The notes beneath the pieces are model-generated. The model ran no database searches and had not been told where the DNA came from. It was given only the letters and a program-made list of their open reading frames with translations. 64,000 nucleotides of DNA from Adenophora triphylla var. japonica (lineage: Eukaryota; Streptophyta; Magnoliopsida; Asterales; Campanulaceae): contig JAFEMH010001366.1 of the NCBI GenBank assembly GCA_022495995.1, positions 186,001-250,000 on the forward strand, read 5' to 3'. Position numbers and translations under genes: made by a program. Positions 20,201 to 29,693 of the stretch are shown piece by piece (the first letter of the stretch is position 1; each line of letters starts with the position of its first letter).

Positions 20201-22859
20201 TGGACATCATTATAAAATTTGATGGCTCCTCTTTTCATTGTACAGGGAAATGGATTATGATGGTATTGTACTAGAATCTTGGTCAAGGTGGGCTGCTTAT
20301 GGTATCTTGCATGATGCAAGAATGCGAGATACGGTAACAAGTTAAAAAAACACCGCTTTACCTTTTTCTTTGTAACCCTTTGCATGAGAATAGAAGTGTG
20401 TTTTTGAACATATTTGTAGGAATGCACATAGAAATTAGTGGTAGTTTAATAAATATGAAAAATGGAAACTTATCTTGAAGTAAATAATCTGGATTTCTTA
20501 TGAGATTTTTATGAAGTTTTGGACTTGAAAGGAAGTCCAAACAGTTGGTTTGAGAACCATCCATACAAAAGGAGAATTGCGTTGCATTCTAAAGAGTACT
20601 TCCCATGTCCCAAAATGATTGTTAATTTTTAGAAAAATCAAAAGTGAGTATCCATTTTGGGTTGACTTTGGTTAGTTCTTGAGTACGATTTCGGGTTGAC
20701 TTTGGTAAATTAGTTCATAATGGTGTATTTGTTTAAAAGAGTTACAATGGCGTTGACGTTAAAAAAAGAGACTGAAAAAGCTTCTAAGCGCCCACCGTGG
20801 GGCTCGAACCCACGACCACAAGGTTAAGAGCCTTGCGCTCTACCAACTGAGCTAGACGGGCTTTTGTTGATGCAAGCGGCTCTGTTGTTCTCATTAAATC
20901 TGGTAATTTCATTCTTAATCAAGGGCAATGAGTACTTAACAAAAGTTTGGTCTTACTATAATACTAGGTGATAACTCGTGCTTCGCACGTATACCATTAT
21001 ACTATTTTGTTGTTGATAGTTTTACTTTATACAATTGCGATTCTAGTTTTAGGCAAATGGTTCACTATTAATAGAATATACACCCGTGCTTGGCACGGAT
21101 ACAATTTACTTTAGAAAGACAATTGTTTTATTTAGTTTACTAATACCACTTTTATTAAAAGTAATAAAAATAATGAGAAGAATATAGATAGTCTTTATGT
21201 GATGCTCTATATTTCAAACTCTTCCAAAATTTCTCCTAGTGGCGTAAACATAAATTTCTTTTCTTACATTTTTTTTGGAAGAGTTAATAAATTTACCTTT
21301 GTCAGAGTTGTAAGCAACAGAAGTTGACATCTTTCTTTGTAGTTGTTTTTGACTCGTGCTAATCTACTGGCTCATGTTAGGTTTGACTTTTTCTATTATA
21401 AAGACTTTTGAATATTACAATACGTTATTTCTGCATTTGTATTCGTTTGAGGTTTCTGTTCATCTTTCATTATTTATATATTTTGCAAGACTAGGCACTA
21501 CAGTTCGTAAAACAATTAGGAAAAGCGATGCACTCTGTGATGTTAGAGAGGAATAGCGAGCAAAGCCTGCAGCTGATATATGTCATAGGTCCCCCACGTT
21601 CAGAGAAGGTCCAGGCGTATGATTTCGGGTCTGAAGATCTCCACAGCTTGAGTGATGCTGTAGATGGTTACTCCCTTATGGCTTATGACTTCTCAAGTCC
21701 CCATAATCCAGGTCCGAATGCTCCACTGAAGTGGGTCCGCAGCACCATGCACATGCTTCTTGACTCCAGCGATGGTGCTCGGGACTTGGCCAAGAAGATA
21801 TTTATTGGTATCAACTTTTATGGAAATGATTTTGTCTCCGGAGGTACGTGGCTTATGATTTATATCGATCACTGAATTTATTATGCTGATTTTAATTTAA
21901 GTAATTGCTCTCTCTGTGACGTCCACTTAATGAGTAAAAAGAGTGCAGCCCGGTGCACCAAAGCATCCCCACTTAATGAGTCCTTGAAAAAATTCAGCTG
22001 GCATAACAAGTTTTCATATTTATTGTTTATGCATTACATTAAAAGCAATAAACTTGTTGTAGTTCCTAAAAACAAGGGTCTTTTGGAATATTATGTTAAG
22101 TTTGAAAATGTTACACGTTTCGGATATGGAAAATCTTTGAGCCGAAGGCAGTGAGTATCTTAGAGTGCTTGATTCTGGTGACAGAATAGTGAGAAACAAA
22201 TTGAGAATTCGGAAACATAAAATAGAAGGGTAAATGACAAATAAGGGTCTAAAGTTTGGGGGTCATTCGTATAAAGGGATCCAATGTTTCAAAACTCGCA
22301 AATGAGAGTCTAAAGATGACAAATATTAGCAATTAAGGGCTTTTTGACATAGCGGTTAGAAATCTCCGCTAAATGAGACCCTTAATTGCTAAATAATTAG
22401 TAAGTTCAGACTCTTATTTGCAAAGAATTGGTAACTTCAGACCCTTATTTAACGAAGATTTCTAACGGTTCCATCTAAAAGTCCTTAATTGCTAATATTT
22501 GTCATCTTTAGAACCTTATTTGTGGGTTTTGAAACATCGTACCCCTTTATACGGATGACTCCCGAACTTTAGACCCTTATAAACGATTATGATTGTGAAT
22601 TGCAGGCCTAGGTGGTGGCCCTATTGTTGGAAGAGAGTACATATCTCTATTAGAACGCTACAAGCCGCAACTGCAGTGGGAGAAGGACAGCGCAGAGCAT
22701 TATTTCGTGTACACCGATAATCAAAAAGTCAACCGCGTGGTGTTCTATCCCTCACTTATGTCAATTGCAGTACGGCTCGAGGAAGCTAATTCCTGGGGTG
22801 CTGGCATCTCCATTTGGGAAATCGGGCAAGGTTTGGATTACTTTTTCGGTCTTCTCTAG
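17293..22859 (+). CDS. CHID1-like glycoside hydrolase family 18 (chitinase-like) protein, 8 exons
   Basis: Exons, from GT-AG signals and frame: 17293-17556, 17725-17798, 18948-19028, 19460-19544, 19872-19969, 20246-20333, 21495-21843, 22606-22859. They sum to 1293 bp, one open frame of 430 codons plus stop. The N-terminus is basic and followed by a signal-anchor (about residues 39-59, [19 protein letters not shown]), so the protein probably enters the secretory pathway. The GH18 barrel follows: [30 protein letters not shown], the strand with [11 protein letters not shown], whose final glutamate sits where GH18 keeps its acid, then [10 protein letters not shown] and [10 protein letters not shown] at the last strands. 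This is the plant counterpart of animal CHID1 (stabilin-interacting chitinase-like protein). Its substrate in plants is not known to me. Introns hold a MITE (18123), an antisense tRNA (20789), Helitron ends and a foldback repeat (22230). Confidence 0.9.
18123..18408. mobile_element. Stowaway-like MITE in intron 2 of the GH18 gene
   Basis: CTCCCTCCGTCCCAGCCGAG at the left faces a decayed right end (CGACAGGGACGAAGGGAG), with TA on both sides. It shares the GGAGAGAGAATGAGTG subfamily core. Confidence 0.82.
20653..20953. repeat. Segmental duplication, copy 1 (contains a tRNA-Lys gene)
   Basis: About 300 bp here are nearly identical to 22999-23708, except that copy 2 is enlarged by a MITE and a 120-bp tandem duplication. 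It starts at TTTTGGGTTGACTTTGG and ends at AAAGTTTGGTCT, where a Helitron-like end follows within about 10 bp. Confidence 0.88.
20789..20861 (-). tRNA. tRNA-Lys (anticodon CTT), inside intron 6 of the GH18 gene
   Basis: On the minus strand a 73-nt cloverleaf starts GCCCGTCTAGCTCAG. The A box (TAGCTCAGTTGG), the anticodon loop with CTT, and the B box (GGTTCGAGCC) are all present. The 7-bp acceptor stem closes with two G-U pairs, the tRNA carries no intron, and the discriminator base is G. A TTTTT run about 15 bp past the 3' end is a fitting Pol III terminator, and CAA motifs precede the 5' end as in plant tRNA genes. It is antisense to the host gene. Confidence 0.95.
20964..21110 (-). mobile_element. 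Helitron-like 3' termini in intron 6 (two hairpins)
   Basis: Read on the minus strand, GTGCGAAGCACG forms a hairpin, followed about 11 nt later by CTAG and then T at 20964. This is the usual Helitron 3' end. A second similar hairpin (CCGTGCCAAGCACGG) lies near 21083-21097. The 5' end of the element is not identified, so only the terminal part is marked. The element lies right beside the tRNA-bearing duplicated segment. Confidence 0.5.
22230..22590. repeat. Foldback (Mutator-type MITE-like) repeat in intron 7 of the GH18 gene
   Basis: The outer ~150 bp on each side are inverted repeats: AATAAGGGTCTAAAGTTTGG at the left matches the reverse complement of the segment ending near 22580. Its text resembles the 'GGGTTAATGACAATTTAGGG' type ends of Mutator MITEs, but I see no clear 9-bp duplication. 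Confidence 0.6.
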
Positions 22860-23073
22860 TTAAAAACAGATCTCGTTCTTGCTTGGGCGACACATCTGTG
22901 TAGCAAATCTTGGTTACTTCTCGAGCAAGATTTTGGGTTGACTTTCTTTGGTCAGTTGCAATTAGGCTTTTCTACTCTTGGTTAGTTCTTGATGTACCAT
23001 TTTTGGGTTGACTTTGGTTAGTTCTTGAGTACGATTTCGGGTTGACTTTGGTAAATTAGTTCATAATGGTGTA

Positions 23074-23361
23074 CTCCCTCCGTCCCACGTTAGTTGAGAC
23101 TTCTTTCCCTTTTGGGCCGTCCCACGTTAGTTGAGACTGCCCAAAATGGCAAAGGAATCTTCACTATTTATCCCACTCATTCTCTCTCCTATTTCACTTT
23201 TACACTCACAACATTCTCTCTCCTAACTATTCCTCCCACTCATTCTCTCTCCTATTTAATTCTTCATACTCACAACATTTTCTTTCACTTTTTCTCTCAC
23301 TTACTTTTCCTTAATTGGTGTGCCCAAAAAGTTAGTCTCAACTAACGTGGGACGGAGGGAG
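23074..23361. mobile_element. Stowaway-like MITE with proven TA target site
   Basis: The ends are CTCCCTCCGTCCCACGTTAG and its complement. Copy 1 of the surrounding duplication has the empty site: GGTGTATTTG at about 20725 corresponds to GGTG-TA-[element]-TA-TTTG here. This directly shows that the family targets and duplicates TA. Confidence 0.93.
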
Positions 23362-23544
23362 TATTTGTTTAGAAGAGTTGCAATGGCGCGACGTTAAAAA
23401 AAGAGACCGAAAAAGCTTCTAAGCTTTTCCTTAATTGGTGTGCCCAAAAAGTTAGTCTCAACTAACGTGGGACGGAGGGAGTATTTGTTTAGAAGAGTTG
23501 CAATGGCGCGACGTTAAAAAAAGAGACTGAAAAAGCTTCTAAGC
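23305..23544. repeat. 120-bp direct tandem duplication
   Basis: Two adjacent 120-bp units differ by a single base (GACCG versus GACTG). Each includes the last ~57 bp of the MITE and the flank leading to the tRNA 3' side. The duplication therefore arose after the MITE inserted. Confidence 0.92.
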
Positions 23545-23616
23545 GCCCACCGTGGGGCTCGAACCCACGACCACAAGGTTAAGAGCCTTGCGCTCTACCA
23601 ACTGAGCTAGACGGGC
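23544..23616 (-). tRNA. tRNA-Lys (anticodon CTT), second copy
   Basis: Identical to the gene at 20789-20861 over all 73 nt, including A and B boxes and the CTT anticodon. The downstream T-run (TTTTT) is kept as well. It lies in the duplicated segment after the GH18 gene. Confidence 0.95.
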
Positions 23617-23739
23617 TTTTGTTGATATAAGCGGCTCTGTTGTTCTCATTAAATCTGGTAATTTCATTCTTAATCAAAGGCAATGAGTACTTAACAAAAG
23701 TTTGGTCTATTGCTATGATATTTTCACTTAGTAGACCAG

Positions 23740-25420
23740 TGAGTTTTAATAAGCTCGTTAAGTTTTCCGTTTACTTTGAGCGAAACTATTTCGCTCAAAG
23801 TTTGAGCGAAAATGTGTTCGAACCCAAAACAGATTAAAAGTTTATTTTTTAATTTTGATTTACCACAAACAACGTCGTTTATGCAATATATCAAAAAAGT
23901 TCATAATTTTTTTCCGCCTATAAATAGAGCCTAATATTGTATAGGTTATCCACACCTCTTTTTCCCTACTTTCTCTCTTTAAGCTTAAATTAAAAAAAAA
24001 ACATTTTGAGTTTTTGATTATGGATAATTACGGAAACAATTCCGGTTATAATTCTAACCAAGCTTGGCTCGAGAGAAATATTGGTTACTGATCCAAATTT
24101 CACAAGCAATTACCATCAAAACAACTTTCAAAACTACTCTCAAAGCAAATATCCTATCAACTTCTCCTAAAACTTACCCCGTGATTTTAATTCTCCGCTA
24201 AACACTCAAACATTTTATGGCTCGATGCCATTCCAAAGCTTCACTCCAGAGTCGCAGAACACTGAATTTGTTCCAGAGACACAAGAGGAAGATGAAGGAG
24301 ACAAAGAATAAGAGGTTGTGCCAGAAAGGCAAAAAGGAGCTCCAAAAAAGAAAAAAGAAACCATTGGCTGGAAACTCGCAGAAGATGAAGCTCTCGTCAA
24401 TGCTTACATGAATACAAGCACTGATGCAATAATAGGTACCAACCAAAAGTATGAGAAGTTGTGGGGTACTGTAAAGGCAAGGTATGATACGGCGCAGCAA
24501 CAAAAGCCATCAGAAATTGGTAAAATGACTTTATCTATGCTTCGAACTCGATGGGGTAGGATGGCGAAATCAGTAAACTTGTTTGTTGCGATGTACGATG
24601 AAGCAACTAGACGAAATGGGAGTGGATAGAACGAATAAGACTACCACCGTGGATAGTAGAAAGAAAAAGACTGAGCCATCTCGTCCCATTCGTGTGGAGA
24701 GTGACAATGACAGTGTAGGTAGCGACAAAAGGTTCAAGCTTAACGAGATGGGAGGTTACGCGACAACGGGAAGTGATGATGCAGACATCATTCAATTAAG
24801 AGAGCGACCACCGGGGAAAAAAGCAGCAAAGGCAGTGGCATCAGCTGGAAAGAAGGGGTATTCAAGTGGACGGTCTTCAACTGCTGAAGTAGTAGAGGGT
24901 TTTACTACTCGACTCCAGCTACTCTCTGACCAACACCCAGCAATTATTGAGCAATTATTGAACTGGGACGAGAGAAATTGGAGCATTTGAAAAACAAATA
25001 CTTTATGAAGAAAATGTTGGCCAAATCAGCTTTACTTGGAAAGCTACTTAAAAAGGCGATATTGTCCCCAGAATAGGAGGAGATGAAGGCACGTTTGATG
25101 AGCGAGTTGAAGGATTTTTAGTCGGTTTAAGTTTGCTTTCTTTAATTATCGTAGTGTGGCGTTTCTTAATTCAATAATGTGTTTAAATTTATTGTATTTT
25201 TGATTTTAAATTTTTGTATTGTGAAGTGGTTTGTTATGAATAAATGTGTGTTCTTTGTTACATATTGTGTTTTGTCAAATCAAATGAATGGCATTTGTAG
25301 TCTAGTTGGTCAATAAATGAATGTCATCAGGAAGCTGGTTATTATCATGTAATCTAGTTCTTTTGTCCACACACATATTGTATAGTTTAATCAATTTTTT
25401 TTTAAAAAAAAATTGGATAC
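23740..25420 (+). mobile_element. PIF/Harbinger-related element, copy 1 (plus orientation)
   Basis: Starts in palindromic GAGCGAAA / TTTCGCTC sequence and includes a promoter-like TATAAATAG near 23920, the Myb-like pseudogene 24020-25121, and a 3' tail ending with AATTGGATACTAGTAT near 25425. The same parts occur in reverse order at 42051-43900. The exact left boundary is unclear and no target duplication was found. No DDE transposase is present. Confidence 0.6.
24020..25121 (+). pseudogene. Myb/SANT-like protein of a PIF/Harbinger element, frameshifted
   Basis: The ATG at 24020 starts MDNYGNNSGYNSNQAW and breaks within ~30 codons. A second frame (24318-24629) holds a trihelix/SANT-like DNA-binding region with WKLAEDEALVNAYMN, KLWGTVKARYD and MLRTRWGRMAKSVNLF. 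A third frame (24583-24990) holds basic, lysine- and alanine-rich sequence (RPPGKKAAKAVASAGKK). The stop of the original frame is at 25119-25121. Plants annotate this family as 'glutathione S-transferase T3-like', but it is the DNA-binding partner protein of PIF/Harbinger transposons. Several frameshifts make it non-functional. Confidence 0.8.
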
Positions 25421-25424
25421 TAGT

Positions 25425-25968
25425 ATACCAATAAATGAAAAAACTCTGAACAAGTTCACATGCGTAGTTTATGATTTGTCACGGTCAGCTTTAATTTCAA
25501 CTCATCTCCATTATTTGTCAAGAGTCAGAAATCCAATAAATTATATAGCTGTTAAAGTTGATTTGTCATATTTAACTTGATGTTTATTTATCAGTGTTTT
25601 ATATAAAAAAAATGCAATTACAATAAAATATAATTTAAAAAAATAAATTATTTTGTAATGTGAACGAATAAAAAAACTAATTTTTATATAAACTTTTTAT
25701 TTTGGGTAGTACCAAGTGAAGTGTGATAGATCAAAATGAAAATTAGTACCGAGTGAAGTGGAACAGAGGGAATATATGACTGTGCCAATTGTTTCAATGT
25801 TTGTTGATATACTTGATTTTTCATAGATGGATCAATGTTTGTGGCATCATCTGAAAAAAGTTTTCAAAAAATTGAAATTATTGAAAACATAATTGGGTTC
25901 ATCAATGTCTTAAGATATGTTAAACGATCTTGCCATTGCCATGAATGATGTATATTGAAAAGGTTATA
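25425..25968. other. AT-rich intergenic DNA, nothing recognised
   Basis: No coding frame or clear repeat structure. A short decayed MITE end (GTGGAACAGAGGGAATAT) appears near 25757. Confidence 0.4.
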
Positions 25969-26258
25969 CCCTCTCTCCGACCCGGTCGAAGTGTCCCAAC
26001 TTTCTATTTTGGGCTTTTCATTTAAAATGTCTCATACCCAAAAAAGGAAAAATTTTTCACTATTCTACCCACGCATTCTCTCTCCTACTTTACTTTTACA
26101 CTCACAACATTCTCTCTCCTAACAATTCCTCCCACTCATTCTCTCTCATATTTAATTTTTCATACTCACAACATTTAAACTTTTCTTTTTCTTACATCAC
26201 TTTCCTTAATTCTCGTGCAATTATCCTTTTGGGACACTTCGGCAGGGACGGAGGGAGT
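25969..26258. mobile_element. Stowaway-like MITE
   Basis: The left end CCTCTCTCCGACCCGGTCGA is diverged and the right end GGCAGGGACGGAGGGAG is typical, with TA on both sides. It carries the CTCATTCTCTCTCC core in this orientation. Confidence 0.78.
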
Positions 26259-26446
26259 ATTAGAAAATCTTAATACAATTATTAATCATTTTTCATTTTA
26301 AAAAGTTTGAAAAAAGTTTGTTTTTAAAATTATAATGTGTTCGTTTCATTCGTCTTGTTTTTGTCTTATTTTCGATTTCGCTTTATCTAAGATTGATGTG
26401 CTCTACAACAACAACAAGGACTTGACTTTCTTCTTCTTAATTCATA

Positions 26447-26736
26447 CTTCCTCCGTACCATGTAAATGAGCACTAATAATTTGGATGTGAAAATTAAGGA
26501 AAAGTGGGAGAGAAAAATAGGTGGAGGAGGTTTTTGTGAGTATGAAGAATTAAATAGGAGAGAGAATGAGTGAGAGGAATAGTTAGGAGAGAGAATGTTG
26601 TGAGTGTAAAAGTGAAGTAGGAGAGAGAATGAGTGGGTGAAATAGTGAATATTTGTTTCCATTTTGGACAGTGTCCATTCACATGAGACTTCCCAAAAAG
26701 GAAATAAGTGTCCATTCACACGTGAGACGAAGGGAG
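26447..26736. mobile_element. Stowaway-like MITE
   Basis: CTTCCTCCGTACCATGTAAA faces CACGTGAGACGAAGGGAG, each next to TA. Two GGAGAGAGAATGAGTG cores are visible. It is about 190 bp from the MITE at 25969-26258 and in the opposite orientation. Confidence 0.78.
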
Positions 26737-27091
26737 TATTGCTTAAATGTTAGGGTATGCTTTATAGTTCATTAGTGCTTAAATGTTATGATATGTTTTG
26801 TATTTTTCTTTTTTAATGTTTCCATTTCGGTAGTCATGGACCTAGTTGCAATTTCTTGACATTTTAAAAAATTGTAATTTTTGTTGTAGCTAATTTGTGA
26901 CATTTAAGTTTTGCATATATGTGTGTGTGTGTCATAAAAATTTGTTTGAGCTTCGCAAAATAAAAAAAAAAATTAGGGGCCCTTTTATTTGAATTCATCC
27001 CGAACCTATTATAAAAGGCTAGAAACGACCGTGTATTCCATTATGAATTTGATTAACCGTATAAACCGTGGATTCATCGATTAATATTCCT
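26737..27091. other. AT-rich intergenic DNA, nothing recognised
   Basis: No frame, RNA gene or element end seen; only a short TG microsatellite near 26920. Confidence 0.4.
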
Positions 27092-27094
27092 TTA

Positions 27095-28089
27095 GGGGCC
27101 GTTTGGTTGACGGTATAATCATCGGATAATTTTGATGGGATTATTAATCCGTGTTATCGAACGTTTGGTTGATAATAAGGGAGTAGTATTAATTAGTCGA
27201 ATGATCGAGATTAGGGCTTTATTCCCTCACTAATAATCCCGAATAAAAGGTAGTATTATTAATCCCGAGGAGCAGATTACAATGACATTCCATATATGCC
27301 CTCGCTTAATTAAGGGAATTGTAACATTATTGTCCTTTTTATTTAGTCTGACAACATCGTCTTCTCTCTCTGGCTCCCTTCCATGGCGGTTCTTCCTGGC
27401 TTCTTCATCTTTTCTGAAAGAAAGAAATTTACGGAATGAATGATTTCAAATTGTTTTTTTTTTTTTTCTGATGCCCAATTTCACAAGATTTACTGGTTTA
27501 ACTTACCAAATAAACCTGAATCAAGCCATCGTTATCATGTAATTAATTATTATGATTACTCATATACAGTATATAAACATCACCCGGATGTAATATGACT
27601 AGGATTAGGTGTTTCAACAATTTATTTAGCAATAAACTTGAAAAGTGTTTCTACACATCACGTTAGAGTGAGAATATGAATTAGCTGATGAAGGAATCAA
27701 ACAAAGGATTATATTTTAGAGAAATGTTTTTTATGACGAAATAGAAATAAAATAAAAATGGATGAAATGAATACCCAACAATATCCTGCTTCAGTCATCT
27801 AAATATGTATCGTCTGAATTTAGAAGTGAAATTCGTGTTATCTTCCTGTTATCAAGAATGAAATTGGTGCTATCTTCCTAAATGTAAAAAAGTTTTGCCA
27901 GAAGATAGTTTTGGGACATTTTGGTACTTTATCTTATAATTCAAGTTAGATAGGCATGTGCTACATTTTTCAACCAAACACAAATATTAATTTTATTTTG
28001 GGATAATTATGACTCTCCTTATTACTCCCGATGCTAATAATTCTCGTCTTAATAATTATTCTTATTCTCTCTGACAACCAAACGAGCCC
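27095..28089. mobile_element. Tourist-like (PIF/Harbinger) non-autonomous element, 995 bp
   Basis: The ends GGGGCCGTTTGGTTGACG and, as reverse complement, GGGCTCGTTTGGTTGTCA are flanked by TTA (27092-27094 and 28090-28092). Subterminal ATTATTAATCCCGA motifs recur at both sides. No coding frame. Confidence 0.78.
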
Positions 28090-28369
28090 TTAGCGGTTTA
28101 TTTTTTAGAACATGAATTGACAAATGAAGGTATAATGTCAACCAACGTTGCCTATTCATTGCACATGAATGAAATTAGTCAACAAACAATGAATTAAAAC
28201 AAAAAAATCCCTAAAATCTATATTAACGTAGGAAAAAATCGTTTGTAATCGCTGAAATAAAAAAGGACTAAGATTGATTCTTAAAAACTGATCTGATGAC
28301 CTGAATTAACCAAAATATTTTATCTTCTCACTTTCAGTTTTATAACTTCCCACCTTTTACTATCAAATA

Positions 28370-28642
28370 CTCCTTCCGTCCCACCTCACTTGACACTCAA
28401 GAGGTGGGCACAAGAATTAAGAAAATAAAATAAATGTGTGATAGAAAATGAAGAGAGAGAATGAGTGGGGTAAATAGTAGTGTTGGTTGAATAAATTGAG
28501 TGGTGGAAAATGAAGAGAGAGAATGAGTGGTGAGGTCCATCTAATATAAAAATATAAAAAGTAGACTATTTTTGGGAGGTGTCAAGTGAGCTGGAACGGC
28601 TCAAAATGAAAATAAGTGTCAAGTGAGCTGGGACGGAGGGAG
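28370..28642. mobile_element. Stowaway-like MITE
   Basis: CTCCTTCCGTCCCACCTCAC and the right end GCTGGGACGGAGGGAG are inverted repeats next to TA. Two GAGAGAGAATGAGTGG cores lie inside. Confidence 0.82.
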
Positions 28643-28810
28643 TATGTCTTTTAACTTTCCCTCTCCCACTATTTAAAGAGGTTGGTTAATGAGAGATAAA
28701 TTGGGGTTGGGGTAAAGTCGGTAGAAAAGGTTTACAAAGGATGAAAAAGGGTTGAGAGTGAAATTTAGGGGAATTGACCCGGGCCTCTCGCATGGTTTAA
28801 TACTAGTAAA

Positions 28811-29661
28811 TGTTGGAAATGGATAACGGAAAGTTAAGTTTAACTTAACGTTGATCTAGTTTCTAACGGAAGTTCGTTATGTGTTAACGGAACTAGTTAC
28901 AAATGGTAATCTACATTTGTTGTAGATTATATATAACTCATTTAATGTCTCAAAACCATTTCCGTGTGAATGAGAAATTAATGACAAATGATTTGTAACT
29001 TAAATATTGGGTCAAAGTGTGTTTTGGGTTGGTCCCAAAATTGGTGTGGACTTGTTGTGGCTAAAGGGGCCGACGAGCGGTGAAGAAGCTTACGCACGGC
29101 CGTGCAAGTGTCTAGGACACGGCCGTGCACCGTGCCTTGCCTTGCCACTCGGCCGTGCGAGCCATGAACTCGGCCGTGCATATTGCCTTGCACGGCCGTG
29201 CGGTTCATTGGACACGGCCGTGCAAGTCTTTATTATACCCGAAAAGTTGTGACTTTTCAAGGGAAAAGCCACCAAACCCTTTGACTCTCTTTATATACTT
29301 CCCCTCCGAATTTCAATTTACATACACAGTCATTCTGAGCCTTTTACCCTCTAGAGAGATAGATTAACATACCCAAATCATTGCATATTGTTGCATTCAA
29401 TCTTTCAAGTCCAAAGTTCTAAAACCTTGTGTTGTTCGTTAGATTAGTTATATTGGAGTGCTCCTTATAACTAATAGTAAGTCGTTTTATCTTACTAGAG
29501 TTTTGTCATACAACCGTAAGCACCAGTGCGAGACAAATAACTCTTACGGAGATTGTATTAAATACAAGACTCGACTTGAATTAGTTTGTTTTTCAATCTC
29601 CGTTACTTTTGCTGTCAGTTTTTCTGTTAAGTCTTAAAGAAGCCATACACAAGTTCCAACA
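28811..29661 (+). repeat. 5' LTR of the copia element
   Basis: 851 bp. Contains a GC-rich array of GCACGGCCGTGC palindromes (about 29090-29225), then a TATA box (TTTATATAC near 29290) and a stem-loop CCGTAAG...CTTACGG (29514-29549). Transcription probably begins ~30 bp after the TATA box. Confidence 0.95.
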
Positions 29662-29693
29662 ATCGTAAGAGTTATTTGACGCTTCTTCAAGAA

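Larger units (their letters stand above)
22999..23708. repeat. Segmental duplication, copy 2 (downstream of the GH18 gene)
   Basis: This is the second copy of 20653-20953, starting 140 bp after the GH18 stop codon. It contains the second tRNA-Lys gene, an inserted MITE (23074-23361) and a 120-bp tandem duplication (about 23305-23424 and 23425-23544) that repeats the MITE's right end and the flank before the tRNA. Confidence 0.88.

Noticed and set aside
29007..29367. Frames of 75-81 codons on both strands in each copia LTR
   Set aside because: They come from the GCACGGCCGTGC palindromes, which are open on both strands; not genes.
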